A stretch of 64,000 nucleotides of DNA, from the NCBI GenBank assembly GCA_003150485.1, contig QALX01000003.1:1-64000 (forward strand). The letters are read 5' to 3'. Made by a program: the position numbers and the translations under genes. Shown one piece after another: positions 31,581-39,995 of the stretch; position 1 is the stretch's first letter; the number at the start of each line of letters is the position of its first letter. The notes below the pieces were generated by a model, which saw only the letters and a program-made list of their open reading frames with translations, searched no databases and was not told where the DNA came from. Source of the DNA: Clostridiales bacterium (GTDB lineage Bacteria > Bacillota > Clostridia > Oscillospirales > Oscillospiraceae).

Positions 31581-32225
31581 TTAAGGCTCCGGCGGCGTGG
31601 GGTCGGCCAGCACCAGGGATTGGACCTGACGGGCCAGGTCCGGGGGCTCCTGCCCGGCGAGAAAGTCATCGCTGGTCAGTAAAAACGCGCCGATGTTGGC
31701 CATGTCCCGCAGGTTAGACTGCTGAATGTCATCCGTGTTGGAGGAGCAGCAGTCGGTGAGCACTGCCACGTTGTAGTCTAGGGAGATGCCGTCGTAGCAG
31801 GTGGTGCGGATGCAGTTGGGGGTGGTGGTCCCGGCCAGGTACAGGGTATGTACCCCCAGACGGCGCAGAATCAGGTCCAGCTCGGTCTGGAAGAAGGCGG
31901 AGAACCGGGGTTTGACGATGGTGTAGTCCCCGGGGCGGGGGGTCACCTCCGGCGGGGTCTCCACCGAGCCGGGGCCGGTGCTGCCGGGGGCCAGAGGGGC
32001 TCCGCCGTCCCGCCAGCCCCGGTACCGGGTCAGCTCTACGTCACTGCCGTTGGCCCGGTAGGCCCGGGTGACGAAGAACACCGGGATGCCCGCCCCACGG
32101 GCGTAGGCGATGGCCCGGCCGCAGGCGGGCAGGGTGGCCGCCGCCTGACGGATGCACAGAGGCGAGCTCTGGTCCAGGAAGCCCCGTTCCAGGTCGATGA
32201 CCAGCAGGGCGGAGGGTTGTCTCAT
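31581..32225 (-). CDS. Isochorismatase-family cysteine hydrolase
   Basis: 214 aa from ATG 32225 (GGAAG eight bases upstream). A GTG at 32234 overlapping the obgE stop is the alternative. The catalytic triad is visible: D11 in ALLVIDLERGF, K105 in TIVKPRFSAFF and C138 in GTTTPNCIRTT. The family hydrolyses amides such as nicotinamide or N-carbamoyl compounds. The substrate is not assignable. It is immediately downstream of obgE on the same strand. Confidence 0.9.
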   Translation of the reverse strand: MRQPSALLVIDLERGFLDQSSPLCIRQAAATLPACGRAIAYARGAGIPVFFVTRAYRANGSDVELTRYRGWRDGGAPLAPGSTGPGSVETPPEVTPRPGDYTIVKPRFSAFFQTELDLILRRLGVHTLYLAGTTTPNCIRTTCYDGISLDYNVAVLTDCCSSNTDDIQQSNLRDMANIGAFLLTSDDFLAGQEPPDLARQVQSLVLADPTPPEP

Positions 32226-32230
32226 CTGAA

Positions 32231-33511
32231 TCACTTCCGATACTCAAATTGCAGGTCGTACAGGACCACGGTGTCCCCGTCCTGGACCCCCATTGCCTCC
32301 ATCTTCTCGAAGAGGCCGGAGGCGCGGAGCTGCTTGTCAAACCAGTTCCGGGACTCGAAGTCGTCCAGATTGGTGCAGGCCAGCAGGTGCTCCAGCCAGG
32401 GGGCGTCCACGAACCAGTGGTGATCGTCCACCTCGATGGAGACTTCGCCGGAGGTGTCGATTTCGGGACGTTTGGGCACGTAGTCGGGCTCGTACACCTT
32501 CACCGGCGGCAGGGCGGCCAGCCGGGCGGCGATCTCGTGAATCAGGGGCTGGACCCCCTGATGGGTGGCGGCGGAGAGCTCGAAGTAGGGGTAGCCCAGG
32601 GCCTCCGCGTGGGCCTTCAGGGCCTCGGCCGGGGCCCGGTCAAAGAGCAGGTCGGCCTTGTTGCCGCAGACGATCATGGGCCGCTGGGCCAGCTCGGGGG
32701 AGTACTCCTTCAGCTCGGTGTTGATGGCGTCAAAGTCCGCCACCGGATCCCGGCCCTCGCTGCCGGATACGTCCACCAGGTGGACCAGCAGCCGGCACCG
32801 GTCGATGTGCCGCAGGAAATCGTAGCCCAGGCCCGCGCCGCCGCTGGCGCCCTCAATGATGCCGGGGATGTCCGCCATGACGAAGCTGGACCCCTCGTCC
32901 ACGTAGACCACGCCCAGGTTGGGCATCAGGGTGGTGAAGTGGTAGTTGGCGATCTTGGGGTGGGCCTTACTGACCACGCTGAGCAGGGTGCTCTTGCCCA
33001 CGTTGGGAAAGCCCACCAGGCCCACGTCTGCCAGCAGCTTCAGTTCCAGGGTGACCTCCATGGCCTGGCCGGGGAGCCCGGCCTTGGCGAACCGGGGGGC
33101 CTGGCGGGTGGGGGTGGCGAAGTGCTGGTTGCCCCAGCCGCCCCGGCCGCCCCGGGCCAGCACGTACCGGTCACAGCCGGACATGTCCTGGATAATCTGT
33201 CCGCTCTCCGGGTCCCGGACCACGGTGCCCTCGGGGACCCGGATGACCAGATCCTTGCCGTCCCGGCCGGTTTTGCGGCTGCCGGAGCCGTCGGCGCCGT
33301 TTTCCGCCACGTACTTCCGCTTGTAGCGGAAATCCATCAGGGTGGACAGGCTGCGGTCGGGCACCAGGACGATGCTGCCGCCCTTGCCGCCGTCGCCGCC
33401 GTCGGGACCGCCGTTGGCGATGTATTTTTCCCGGTGGAAGGCCACCGCGCCGTTGCCGCCGTTGCCGGCCCGGACGGTAATTTTCGCAGTATCTACAAAG
33501 GGAGCTGCCAT
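32231..33511 (-). CDS. obgE: GTPase ObgE/CgtA
   Basis: 426 aa. The Gly-rich Obg fold opens the protein (FVDTAKITVRAGNGGNGAVAFHREK, GGPDGGDGGKGGS). The GTPase domain has GFPNVGKSTLLSVVSKA (G1), DIPGIIEGASGGAGLG (G3) and CGNKADLL (G4). A C-terminal OCT domain with DDHHWFVDAPWLEHLL ends in DTVVLYDLQFEYRK. Obg acts in 50S assembly, and in Bacillus is needed for sporulation entry. The start at 33511 has GGAGG upstream. The longer frame adds unrelated residues. Confidence 0.97.
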   Translation of the reverse strand: MAAPFVDTAKITVRAGNGGNGAVAFHREKYIANGGPDGGDGGKGGSIVLVPDRSLSTLMDFRYKRKYVAENGADGSGSRKTGRDGKDLVIRVPEGTVVRDPESGQIIQDMSGCDRYVLARGGRGGWGNQHFATPTRQAPRFAKAGLPGQAMEVTLELKLLADVGLVGFPNVGKSTLLSVVSKAHPKIANYHFTTLMPNLGVVYVDEGSSFVMADIPGIIEGASGGAGLGYDFLRHIDRCRLLVHLVDVSGSEGRDPVADFDAINTELKEYSPELAQRPMIVCGNKADLLFDRAPAEALKAHAEALGYPYFELSAATHQGVQPLIHEIAARLAALPPVKVYEPDYVPKRPEIDTSGEVSIEVDDHHWFVDAPWLEHLLACTNLDDFESRNWFDKQLRASGLFEKMEAMGVQDGDTVVLYDLQFEYRK

Positions 33512-33563
33512 AGGGTAGAAAACCTCCTTTGGTGTGGGGAGGGGCGGCCTGGGGGCGCCCCGT

Positions 33564-34097
33564 CTATCGGCCGCTCCACTCGGCGCAGCCGATGGAGTAG
33601 CATTCGTTGTCAAAGATTTTGCCGTCGTAGCGGCGTTCGCACAGGGTCAGGGTGCCCTCATAATGGAAGCCGCACTTTTCCAGCACCCGGCGGCTGGCGT
33701 GGTTCTCCGGGTAGCAGTAGGCGGAGATCAGCATCAGCCGGCGCTGGAGGAAGCCGTAGGCCACCACGGCCCGGGTGGCCTCGGTGACAATGCCCCGGTT
33801 CCAGAAATCCTCCCGGATGGCGTAGCCCAGCATACCGGCGTCCGGGTTTTCTCGTTTGGGGTCCTCTACCAGGCCGATCTGGCCGATCATCCGGCCAGTC
33901 TCCCGCCAGACAATGCCGAACATGGAGGGGCGGTCGAAGAACATCTCCTGGAGAACGGCCCAGGTCTCCGCCCGGTTCTCGTGAGGCTTCCAGCCGGCAG
34001 AGGGGCCTACGTTGGGCTGGCGGTGAAAGGCGTACAGGTCCTCCAGGTCGGACGGCTCAATGGGCCGGAGGATCAGCCGCCGGGTATTCAGGGTCAC
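33564..34097 (-). CDS. RimJ/RimL-type GNAT acetyltransferase
   Basis: 177 aa from a GTG at 34097. TRRLILRPIEPSDLEDLY is the typical opening; MLGYAIREDFWNRGIVTEATRAVVAYGF is the acetyl-CoA motif A; NHASRRVLEKCGFHYEGTL is motif B. The family acetylates protein N-termini or antibiotics; the substrate here is unknown. It lies between obgE and the rpmA terminator. Confidence 0.88.
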   Translation of the reverse strand: MTLNTRRLILRPIEPSDLEDLYAFHRQPNVGPSAGWKPHENRAETWAVLQEMFFDRPSMFGIVWRETGRMIGQIGLVEDPKRENPDAGMLGYAIREDFWNRGIVTEATRAVVAYGFLQRRLMLISAYCYPENHASRRVLEKCGFHYEGTLTLCERRYDGKIFDNECYSIGCAEWSGR

Positions 34098-34181
34098 CGC
34101 GCATCACCCGGGCGGCAGGCCGCTGTCTGTATCCTTTGTCTCATGATTGAAAAATACTCCTGTAACTGAGTGCGGGTGAAG

Positions 34182-34213
34182 AAAAAACGCCCCGAACAGC
34201 GGTGTTCGGGGCG
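34182..34213 (-). terminator. rplU-prp-rpmA terminator
   Basis: CGCCCCGAACA and TGTTCGGGGCG pair, followed by six T on the minus strand. Confidence 0.9.
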
Positions 34214-34228
34214 CAATAGTGGCAATGA

Positions 34229-34510
34229 TTACTGAGGAATCTCCACGATGGAGACCTTCTTGCGGTCCTTGCCCAGCCGCTCAAACTTGACGGTGCCGTT
34301 TTTCAGAGCGAACAGCGTGTCGTCCTTACCCTTGCCCACGTTGGTGCCGGGATGGATCTTGGTGCCGCGCTGACGGACCAGGATGTTGCCGGCCAGCACG
34401 AACTGGCCGTCACCGCGCTTGACGCCCAGGCGCTTGGACTCGGAGTCACGACCGTTACGGGTGGAGCCGACGCCCTTCTTGTGGGCGAAAAACTGGATGG
34501 AAATCAGCAT
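34229..34510 (-). CDS. rpmA: Ribosomal protein L27 with cleavable N-terminal extension
   Basis: 93 aa. The body (AHKKGVGSTRNGRDSESKRLGVKRGDGQ) is typical. It is preceded by MLISIQFF, the Firmicute extension that the Prp protease removes after the second Phe so that AHKK can reach the peptidyl-transferase centre. The protease gene lies between rplU and rpmA. Confidence 0.97.
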   Translation of the reverse strand: MLISIQFFAHKKGVGSTRNGRDSESKRLGVKRGDGQFVLAGNILVRQRGTKIHPGTNVGKGKDDTLFALKNGTVKFERLGKDRKKVSIVEIPQ

Positions 34511-34552
34511 AGGGGTTACACCTCCGTTTTTGGTGAAGTCAGGGGAGTGGCG

Positions 34553-34906
34553 TCAGGACAGCCCCGGGTCATCGGGGGAGTCGTCGACCACTTGGAAGTA
34601 TGGGGGGTACGCCTGGTGGAGCTCGGCAAAGTAGACCATGAGTCCCGCCAGAAGGTTCTGGCAGGTGGCCTCGTCGGTTACCGAAAGTCCGCCGGGCAGA
34701 TGGAAGGAGAGCCGGGCCGATTCCGGATCGGCCTTCACGGCGGCGGCCAGGCCCAGCACGTCGTTGACGGTGGCACCCACCAGGTTGACGGCGCTGGAGA
34801 CAGCGGCGCAGACGATGTCCCCGCCGGCCTCTGCGTAGCCGCTGTGGCCCCGGACGTCAAAGCCGGTGATCCGGTCGCCTTCCATATGAAATGTGACGGT
34901 GGTCAT
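34553..34906 (-). CDS. prp: Ribosomal-processing cysteine protease Prp
   Basis: 117 aa. H21 in RGHSGYAEAGGDIVC and C33 form the catalytic dyad. The Cys is followed by AAVSSAVNLVG, as in the family. It cuts the N-terminal extension of L27, whose gene is 42 bases downstream. The rplU-prp-rpmA order is standard in Firmicutes. Confidence 0.95.
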   Translation of the reverse strand: MTTVTFHMEGDRITGFDVRGHSGYAEAGGDIVCAAVSSAVNLVGATVNDVLGLAAAVKADPESARLSFHLPGGLSVTDEATCQNLLAGLMVYFAELHQAYPPYFQVVDDSPDDPGLS

Positions 34907-34922
34907 TCTCTCTTCGCAGAGC

Positions 34923-35237
34923 TCAGGCTACGACGATTTTGCCGATGGTCACCTTGGTGTAGGGCTGACGATGGCCCTGGCGCTTGCGGTAACCCTTCTT
35001 GGGCTTGTACTTGAAGATACGGATTTTCTTGCCCTTGCCGTTCTTGACGACGCTGGCTTCCACCTTTGCACCGGCCACCAGGGGGGCGCCGAAGGTTGCG
35101 GTCTCGCCGTCGATGACGGCCAGGACCTGGTCGAAGGTCACGGAGTCGCCGGCCTCTGCGGGCAGCTTCTCGATGAACAGGGTATCGCCTTCGGCCACCT
35201 TGTACTGCTTGCCGCCGGTCACGATAATTGCGGTCAT
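34923..35237 (-). CDS. rplU: Ribosomal protein L21
   Basis: 104 aa, normal length. It has AIIVTGGKQYKVAEGDTLFIEKL and the C-terminal KPKKGYRKRQGHRQPYTKVTI. Binds 23S rRNA in the 50S subunit. First gene of rplU-prp-rpmA, 16 bases before prp. Confidence 0.97.
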   Translation of the reverse strand: MTAIIVTGGKQYKVAEGDTLFIEKLPAEAGDSVTFDQVLAVIDGETATFGAPLVAGAKVEASVVKNGKGKKIRIFKYKPKKGYRKRQGHRQPYTKVTIGKIVVA

Positions 35238-35348
35238 GGGATTGCACCTCTTTCCTTAAAAACGGGCTCGCTCTCGTGGGTGTTGGGGCCGATGGCCCTG
35301 GTGTCAGGGCATACCTCACCTTAGGAACCCAGTCAAAGCGGCCTTTAT

Positions 35349-35377
35349 AGTATATCAGCGGGAAAAAGGCTTGTCAA
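35349..35377 (-). promoter_or_regulatory. rplU operon promoter
   Basis: TTGACA (35377-35372), a 17-base spacer and TATACT (35354-35349). Confidence 0.85.
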
Positions 35378-35400
35378 GGGAGAATTGCTTCGAAGCCGCC

Positions 35401-35429
35401 TTGATTTGGGGGAGGGGATTGGGTATAAT
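35401..35429 (+). promoter_or_regulatory. Promoter of the DUF4886 gene
   Basis: TTGATT (35401-35406), a 17-base spacer and TATAAT (35424-35429). Confidence 0.75.
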
Positions 35430-35476
35430 ACAAAGATTAACGACCGTAAAACGGGAAAGGCAAGGTGGATACGCTT

Positions 35477-37756
35477 ATGATCCGGACTGTTCGAAGATGG
35501 ACCGCGCTGCTGCTGACGCTGGCGATGACCTTTGCGCTGCTGCCGGCGGGGGTCCGGGCGGCGGACAGCACGGGGGCCGCCCTGTTCAGCAAGGGCAGGA
35601 CCCTCCGCATTCTGGCCCTGGGCAACAGCTTCAGCGTGGACGGCTTCCACTATCTCTACCAGATGGCGGAGAGTGCCGGCTACGATGTGGTCATCGGAAA
35701 TCTGTACGCCAGCGCCTGCTCCCTGTCCACCCACTGGAAGAATGCAGAGCAGGATCTGGGGGCCTATACCTATTATAAAATATCCGACGAAACCGACGGC
35801 GCCTGGGGAAGCGCCCGGGAGGTCTCCATCGCCCAGGCCCTCCAGGACGAGCAGTGGGATGTGGTGACCCTCCAGCAGGCCAGCGCGGTTTCCGGCGTCT
35901 CCGACAGCTACTATGAGACCATCTCCTGGTCCTGTGACACCGGCAGCGCCGGCGGCGGGACGGGCCTTGCGTCTGCGGACGGCGGGGACGCCGTACTCCA
36001 CAGCCTGTCGGCCGCCCCGGCGGGGGAGGAGCCAGTCCAATCCGAAGGGTGCGAGCCGGAGGAGCCAGAGCCGGAAGGGGCTGAGGCCGAAGGGGAAGAA
36101 AGCACATCCCTGCCCCCGGAGGGAGCGGAAACCGCGCCACCGGCTTCTCCGGAGGTCCAGGAGGCGGAACCCAGCGATATGCCCTGGAAGAAAACCCAGC
36201 AGTCCATTTCCTGCGGGGCGGCCACCTCCGGCGACACCCTGACCTTTGCCCTGAACGCCGCCGCGAAAACGGATCTGACCTACCGGTCTTCCGACACGGC
36301 AGTGGCCCAGGTGGACGGCGACGGCACTGTGACCCTCACCGGCAGCGGTACGGCTACCGTGACCATCACCGCCGCCGAAAGCGATCAGTACGCCTCCGCC
36401 ACCAGAAAGGTTACCGTCACCAGCCAGCTGACCAGCTACATGGAGCGGCTGGCGGACAGCATCCGCGCCCAGTACCAGACCCGGTGGGGGAGCAGCGCCG
36501 CCCGGCGGCTGAAGCTGGGCTGGCAGATGACCTGGGCCTATGCCGAGGTAGGCGTGGACAGCGATTTCAATGACGAGTACCAGCGCTACTACGGCGGCAA
36601 CCAGGACATTATGTACCAGGCCGTTGCGGATACTGCCCGGACCCGGGTGGCATCCAGCGGACTGTTTTCCTTCTATGTGCCCACCGGGACGGCAGTCCAG
36701 AACGCCCGGACCAGCTACGCCGGGGACCGGCTCAACCGGGACGGCGTCCACCTGTCCTACGGGGTGGGCCGCTATATCGCCGCCATGACCTGGGCGGCGG
36801 CCCTGGGGATCGGCATGGGAGAGATCACCTACCGGCCCGGCGGCAGCTATGGGGTGTCCGCCCTGGATTTGAATATGATTCGGGACAGCATCTCCGCCGC
36901 CCTGGAGACGCCCTGGATGGTGACCCCCTCTGACCACGACACTGCGCCGGTCCTGGAGCCCGCTGAGCTGAAAAGCGTGGTCAATACCGGCGATGGCCTC
37001 CGCCTGACCTGGACCCCGGTGGAGGATGCCACCGGCTACCGCATCTACCGGAGGAGCGACGGCGACTGGAGCAGAGTGAAAACCCTCACCAGTGGTTCCG
37101 CCGCCACCTATACCGACACGGCGGTGAAGAGCAAGTCGGGGACTGTCTACACCTACTGCGTGAAGGCCTATTCCGGGGAGCTGATCGCGGCGGCGTCCTC
37201 CAACCGGATCAAGCACACCCGCCTGGTTGCCCCCACCAGCGTATCTGTGAAAAATACCTCCACAGGTATCCGGGTGGCCTGGAACAAGGTGGCAGGCGCC
37301 ACCTCCTACCGGGTCTACCGGGAGCGCTCCGATGGTACCCGCAGCCGCATCGCCACAGTGGACAGCGACGTTTTGAACTATACCGACACGGCGGTGAAGA
37401 GTAAAAACGGCTCCAGCTACACCTATCAGGTGGTGGCCTGCTCCAAGCTGGGCAACAGCGTGTCCTCGGCCGGAAAAAAGCTGATCCGGCTCACCGGCGT
37501 GACCCTGAAGAGTCTGAAAAAGTACGGCAGCGCCCTGAAGCTGACCTGGACCCGGAACAGCAGGGCCACCGGCTACTACGTCTACCGCAAGACCGGCAGC
37601 GGCAGCTGGAGCAAGATCAAGACGATCTCCAAAAACAGCACCCTGTCCTATACGGACAAGGCGGTCAAGCGGGGCAAAACCTATACCTACCGCATCTACG
37701 CTTATAAGAGTACCAGCACCAGCGTGTCCAGTAACGCCAAAAGCATCCGGCGGTAA
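35477..37756 (+). CDS. Secreted DUF4886 (SGNH-like) protein with nested Ig-like domain and Fn3 repeats
   Basis: 759 aa from ATG 35477 (AAGGTGG upstream; a GTG 12 bases earlier is the alternative). A signal peptide of about 29 residues ends near GVRAAD. The DUF4886 domain starts LRILALGNSFSVDGFHYLYQMAESAGYDVV and reaches DVVTLQQASAVSGVSDSYYETI. It is then interrupted by a Glu/Pro-rich linker and a Big2-like domain (SSDTAVAQVDGDGTVT), and resumes at YMERLADSIRAQYQ with LGWQMTWAYAE and GDRLNRDGVHLS. Three Fn3-like repeats (YRIYRRSDG, YRVYRERSDG, YYVYRKTGSG) close the protein. Probably an extracellular esterase or hydrolase. Confidence 0.85.
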   Translation: MIRTVRRWTALLLTLAMTFALLPAGVRAADSTGAALFSKGRTLRILALGNSFSVDGFHYLYQMAESAGYDVVIGNLYASACSLSTHWKNAEQDLGAYTYYKISDETDGAWGSAREVSIAQALQDEQWDVVTLQQASAVSGVSDSYYETISWSCDTGSAGGGTGLASADGGDAVLHSLSAAPAGEEPVQSEGCEPEEPEPEGAEAEGEESTSLPPEGAETAPPASPEVQEAEPSDMPWKKTQQSISCGAATSGDTLTFALNAAAKTDLTYRSSDTAVAQVDGDGTVTLTGSGTATVTITAAESDQYASATRKVTVTSQLTSYMERLADSIRAQYQTRWGSSAARRLKLGWQMTWAYAEVGVDSDFNDEYQRYYGGNQDIMYQAVADTARTRVASSGLFSFYVPTGTAVQNARTSYAGDRLNRDGVHLSYGVGRYIAAMTWAAALGIGMGEITYRPGGSYGVSALDLNMIRDSISAALETPWMVTPSDHDTAPVLEPAELKSVVNTGDGLRLTWTPVEDATGYRIYRRSDGDWSRVKTLTSGSAATYTDTAVKSKSGTVYTYCVKAYSGELIAAASSNRIKHTRLVAPTSVSVKNTSTGIRVAWNKVAGATSYRVYRERSDGTRSRIATVDSDVLNYTDTAVKSKNGSSYTYQVVACSKLGNSVSSAGKKLIRLTGVTLKSLKKYGSALKLTWTRNSRATGYYVYRKTGSGSWSKIKTISKNSTLSYTDKAVKRGKTYTYRIYAYKSTSTSVSSNAKSIRR

Positions 37757-37793
37757 ATTCGCAAAATCAAATCCTGCGGCAGCAGAAAAAGCC

Positions 37794-37837
37794 CTGCCGG
37801 CGTTCCAGAGGAAAGGGAACGCCGGCAGTTTTTTTTC
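37794..37837 (+). terminator. Terminator of the DUF4886 gene
   Basis: CTGCCGGCGTTCC and GGAACGCCGGCAG pair perfectly, followed by eight T. Confidence 0.92.
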
Positions 37838-37879
37838 GTTTTTCCCGACGGCGGAGGGGGCTGGCGGCGCAGAGCGGAT

Positions 37880-37919
37880 TTTACACAGATTTTATGTGAC
37901 TAAGATAGTAAATTTTACA
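37880..37919 (+). promoter_or_regulatory. Possible PhoP-box region
   Basis: TTTACA at 37880-37885 and again at 37914-37919, with a degenerate TTATGT between, in an AT-rich island upstream of a secreted phosphatase. The Bacillus PhoP box uses TTAACA-like hexamer repeats about 11 bases apart. The spacing here is not regular, so the call is tentative. Confidence 0.3.
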
Positions 37920-38012
37920 TGTCTTTTATAAAATACGGGCAGTTGCTTTTGTGAGCAGCTTGTAAACCCTGAAGAAAAGCTTACCCTGAAAGGGAGAGGA
38001 GGAGTATCTATT

Positions 38013-39989
38013 ATGGATCGCAGATGGAAAACCCGAGCGGCCGCAGGCGCTCTGGCGGCGGTGCTGGCTTCCGGCAGCGTGTTTACGGCCCTGGCGGCGG
38101 ACTACACCGCAGCGCCGGACGGGAAGACGGCAGCTTCCGATATGGCGGCGTCGATGGGAACCACGGAGGCGTGGAATGACTGGAAAACAGAATGGGAGTC
38201 GGTCAAGACGGACTGGACGCAGATTTCCCTCACCCCCGGCGCCAACGCAAGCCAGCTGAATTTTGCCTGGTATACCAAAAAGGCTGCGGATGCCAAGGAG
38301 ACCGGAGGCGCCGCGAAAAACAGCCCGGCTACCAGCGCCAGGATGGAGAAAATGGCGGCCCGGCTCCTGAAGAAGCTGGCAAAGACCCACCCGGAGCTGG
38401 CCAAAAGCACGGCGCCCAAGCTGATCATCGGCGAGGGGCAGAGCCTGCGCCACGCGAAAATCTATGTGGCGGACCAGACCGAGGTGGCGGATGAGACCGA
38501 CAGCCAGGGCAACACTTATTTTTCCAACAAAGTGACGGCAAAGGGCCTGAAGGAGAACAAGACCTACTTTTACAGCTATGACAACGGGAACGGCTACACG
38601 GCCCCAGAAAAATACCGTACTCACTCCGACAACGCTTTCAGCTTTATCTATGTAGGCGACCCCCAGATCGGCTCCTCCAACGAGCTGAAGGGTGCGGACA
38701 GCGAGGCGTTCTACAACGCACAGTCCGAGTCCGTCCGCAGCGACGCCTTTAACTGGGCGGCCACGCTGAACGCGGCCATGAAGAAGACCGGAAACCGGGC
38801 GAGCTTTGTGGTGTCCGCCGGCGACCAGATTCAGACCACCAAGAAGAAAGCCCCCAATAAGGACGCCGCCAAGAGCGAGGTCGAGTACGCCGGCTACCTG
38901 AGCCCGGACGTTCTCAAGTCCCTTCCGGTGGCCACCACCGTGGGCAACCACGATGCGGACAACGCCAACTATACCTATCACTTCAACACGCCCAACAGCA
39001 GCGAGCTGGGCTCCAACGGCATTGTGGGCGGCGACTACTACTTTACCTATGGTGATGTGCTGTTCATGATGCTGAACACCCAGGACACCAATGTGGCGGA
39101 GCACAAGCAGTTCATGGAACAGGCGGTTGCTGCCAACAAAAACAGCAAGTGGAGAATCGTCACCCTGCACCAGGACATCTACGGCTCCGCGGAACACTCC
39201 AATGAGCCGGAGATCACCAACCTCCGCTACGAGCTGACCCCCTACTTCGAGGAATATGACGTGGATGCGGTGCTGACCGGACATGACCACGCCTACTCCC
39301 GCAGCAAGATGCTGCTGGGCGGCGCCCAGTCCGAGCTGGCGGCGGCCTACACCGACGATGAGTTTGACGCACAGCTGGAAAAGGATATGGACACCCAGGG
39401 AGATGACGCTCAGCGGTTCACAGCGCCCGGGAACATCCAGACGGACACCGCCGACCCCGACGAGCAGAAGTACCTGGCCTATCTGAACAGCATTATGGAC
39501 GCCGACGCGGTGGAGCAGATCACCGAGAAGAACGACACAGTGTTCAATCCCCAGGGCATCCTCTACATGACCGCAAACTCCTCCTCCGGCAGCAAGTACT
39601 ATGACCTGGTGCCCAGAATGCAGAGCTATATTGCAGGCAGATGGCAGGAGGACGTGCCGACCTACTCCGTTATCAGCGTGACCGGCAGCAAGCTGACCAT
39701 CAACACCTACCGCACCGACAACGGTAGAAAGATAGACGAATCCTTCTCCATTGTAAAGAACAGCAACTACAGGGAGCAGCTGAAGAAAGCCGTCACCCAG
39801 GCTAGAAAGCTGGCGGCAAAGGCGAAGAACCGGTACACGGCTTGTAGCTACAAGGTCTTTGCAAAGGCCCTGAAGGGCGCTGAAAAGGTCCTGAAGAGCA
39901 AAAAGGTAACCGCAACCAAAGCGAAAAATGCGCTGCGGGCACTGACGGAAGCCAGAGGCGATCTCGTGAAAGTGAAAGCCGCAGGCTAA
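38013..39989 (+). CDS. Secreted purple-acid-phosphatase-like metallophosphoesterase
   Basis: 658 aa with a signal peptide ending near ALAADY. An Fn3-like N-terminal region (ENKTYFYSYDNGNGYT) leads into the calcineurin-like metal site: VGDPQIG, SAGDQIQT, TTVGNHDADN, TLHQDIYG and LTGHDHAYSR supply the usual Asp/Asn/His ligands. The C-terminal 80 residues are a Lys/Ala-rich helical segment similar to FIVAR-type cell-wall modules. It would hydrolyse phosphate esters outside the cell. It is followed after six bases by the YibE/F gene. Confidence 0.9.
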   Translation: MDRRWKTRAAAGALAAVLASGSVFTALAADYTAAPDGKTAASDMAASMGTTEAWNDWKTEWESVKTDWTQISLTPGANASQLNFAWYTKKAADAKETGGAAKNSPATSARMEKMAARLLKKLAKTHPELAKSTAPKLIIGEGQSLRHAKIYVADQTEVADETDSQGNTYFSNKVTAKGLKENKTYFYSYDNGNGYTAPEKYRTHSDNAFSFIYVGDPQIGSSNELKGADSEAFYNAQSESVRSDAFNWAATLNAAMKKTGNRASFVVSAGDQIQTTKKKAPNKDAAKSEVEYAGYLSPDVLKSLPVATTVGNHDADNANYTYHFNTPNSSELGSNGIVGGDYYFTYGDVLFMMLNTQDTNVAEHKQFMEQAVAANKNSKWRIVTLHQDIYGSAEHSNEPEITNLRYELTPYFEEYDVDAVLTGHDHAYSRSKMLLGGAQSELAAAYTDDEFDAQLEKDMDTQGDDAQRFTAPGNIQTDTADPDEQKYLAYLNSIMDADAVEQITEKNDTVFNPQGILYMTANSSSGSKYYDLVPRMQSYIAGRWQEDVPTYSVISVTGSKLTINTYRTDNGRKIDESFSIVKNSNYREQLKKAVTQARKLAAKAKNRYTACSYKVFAKALKGAEKVLKSKKVTATKAKNALRALTEARGDLVKVKAAG

Positions 39990-39995
39990 CGCGGA

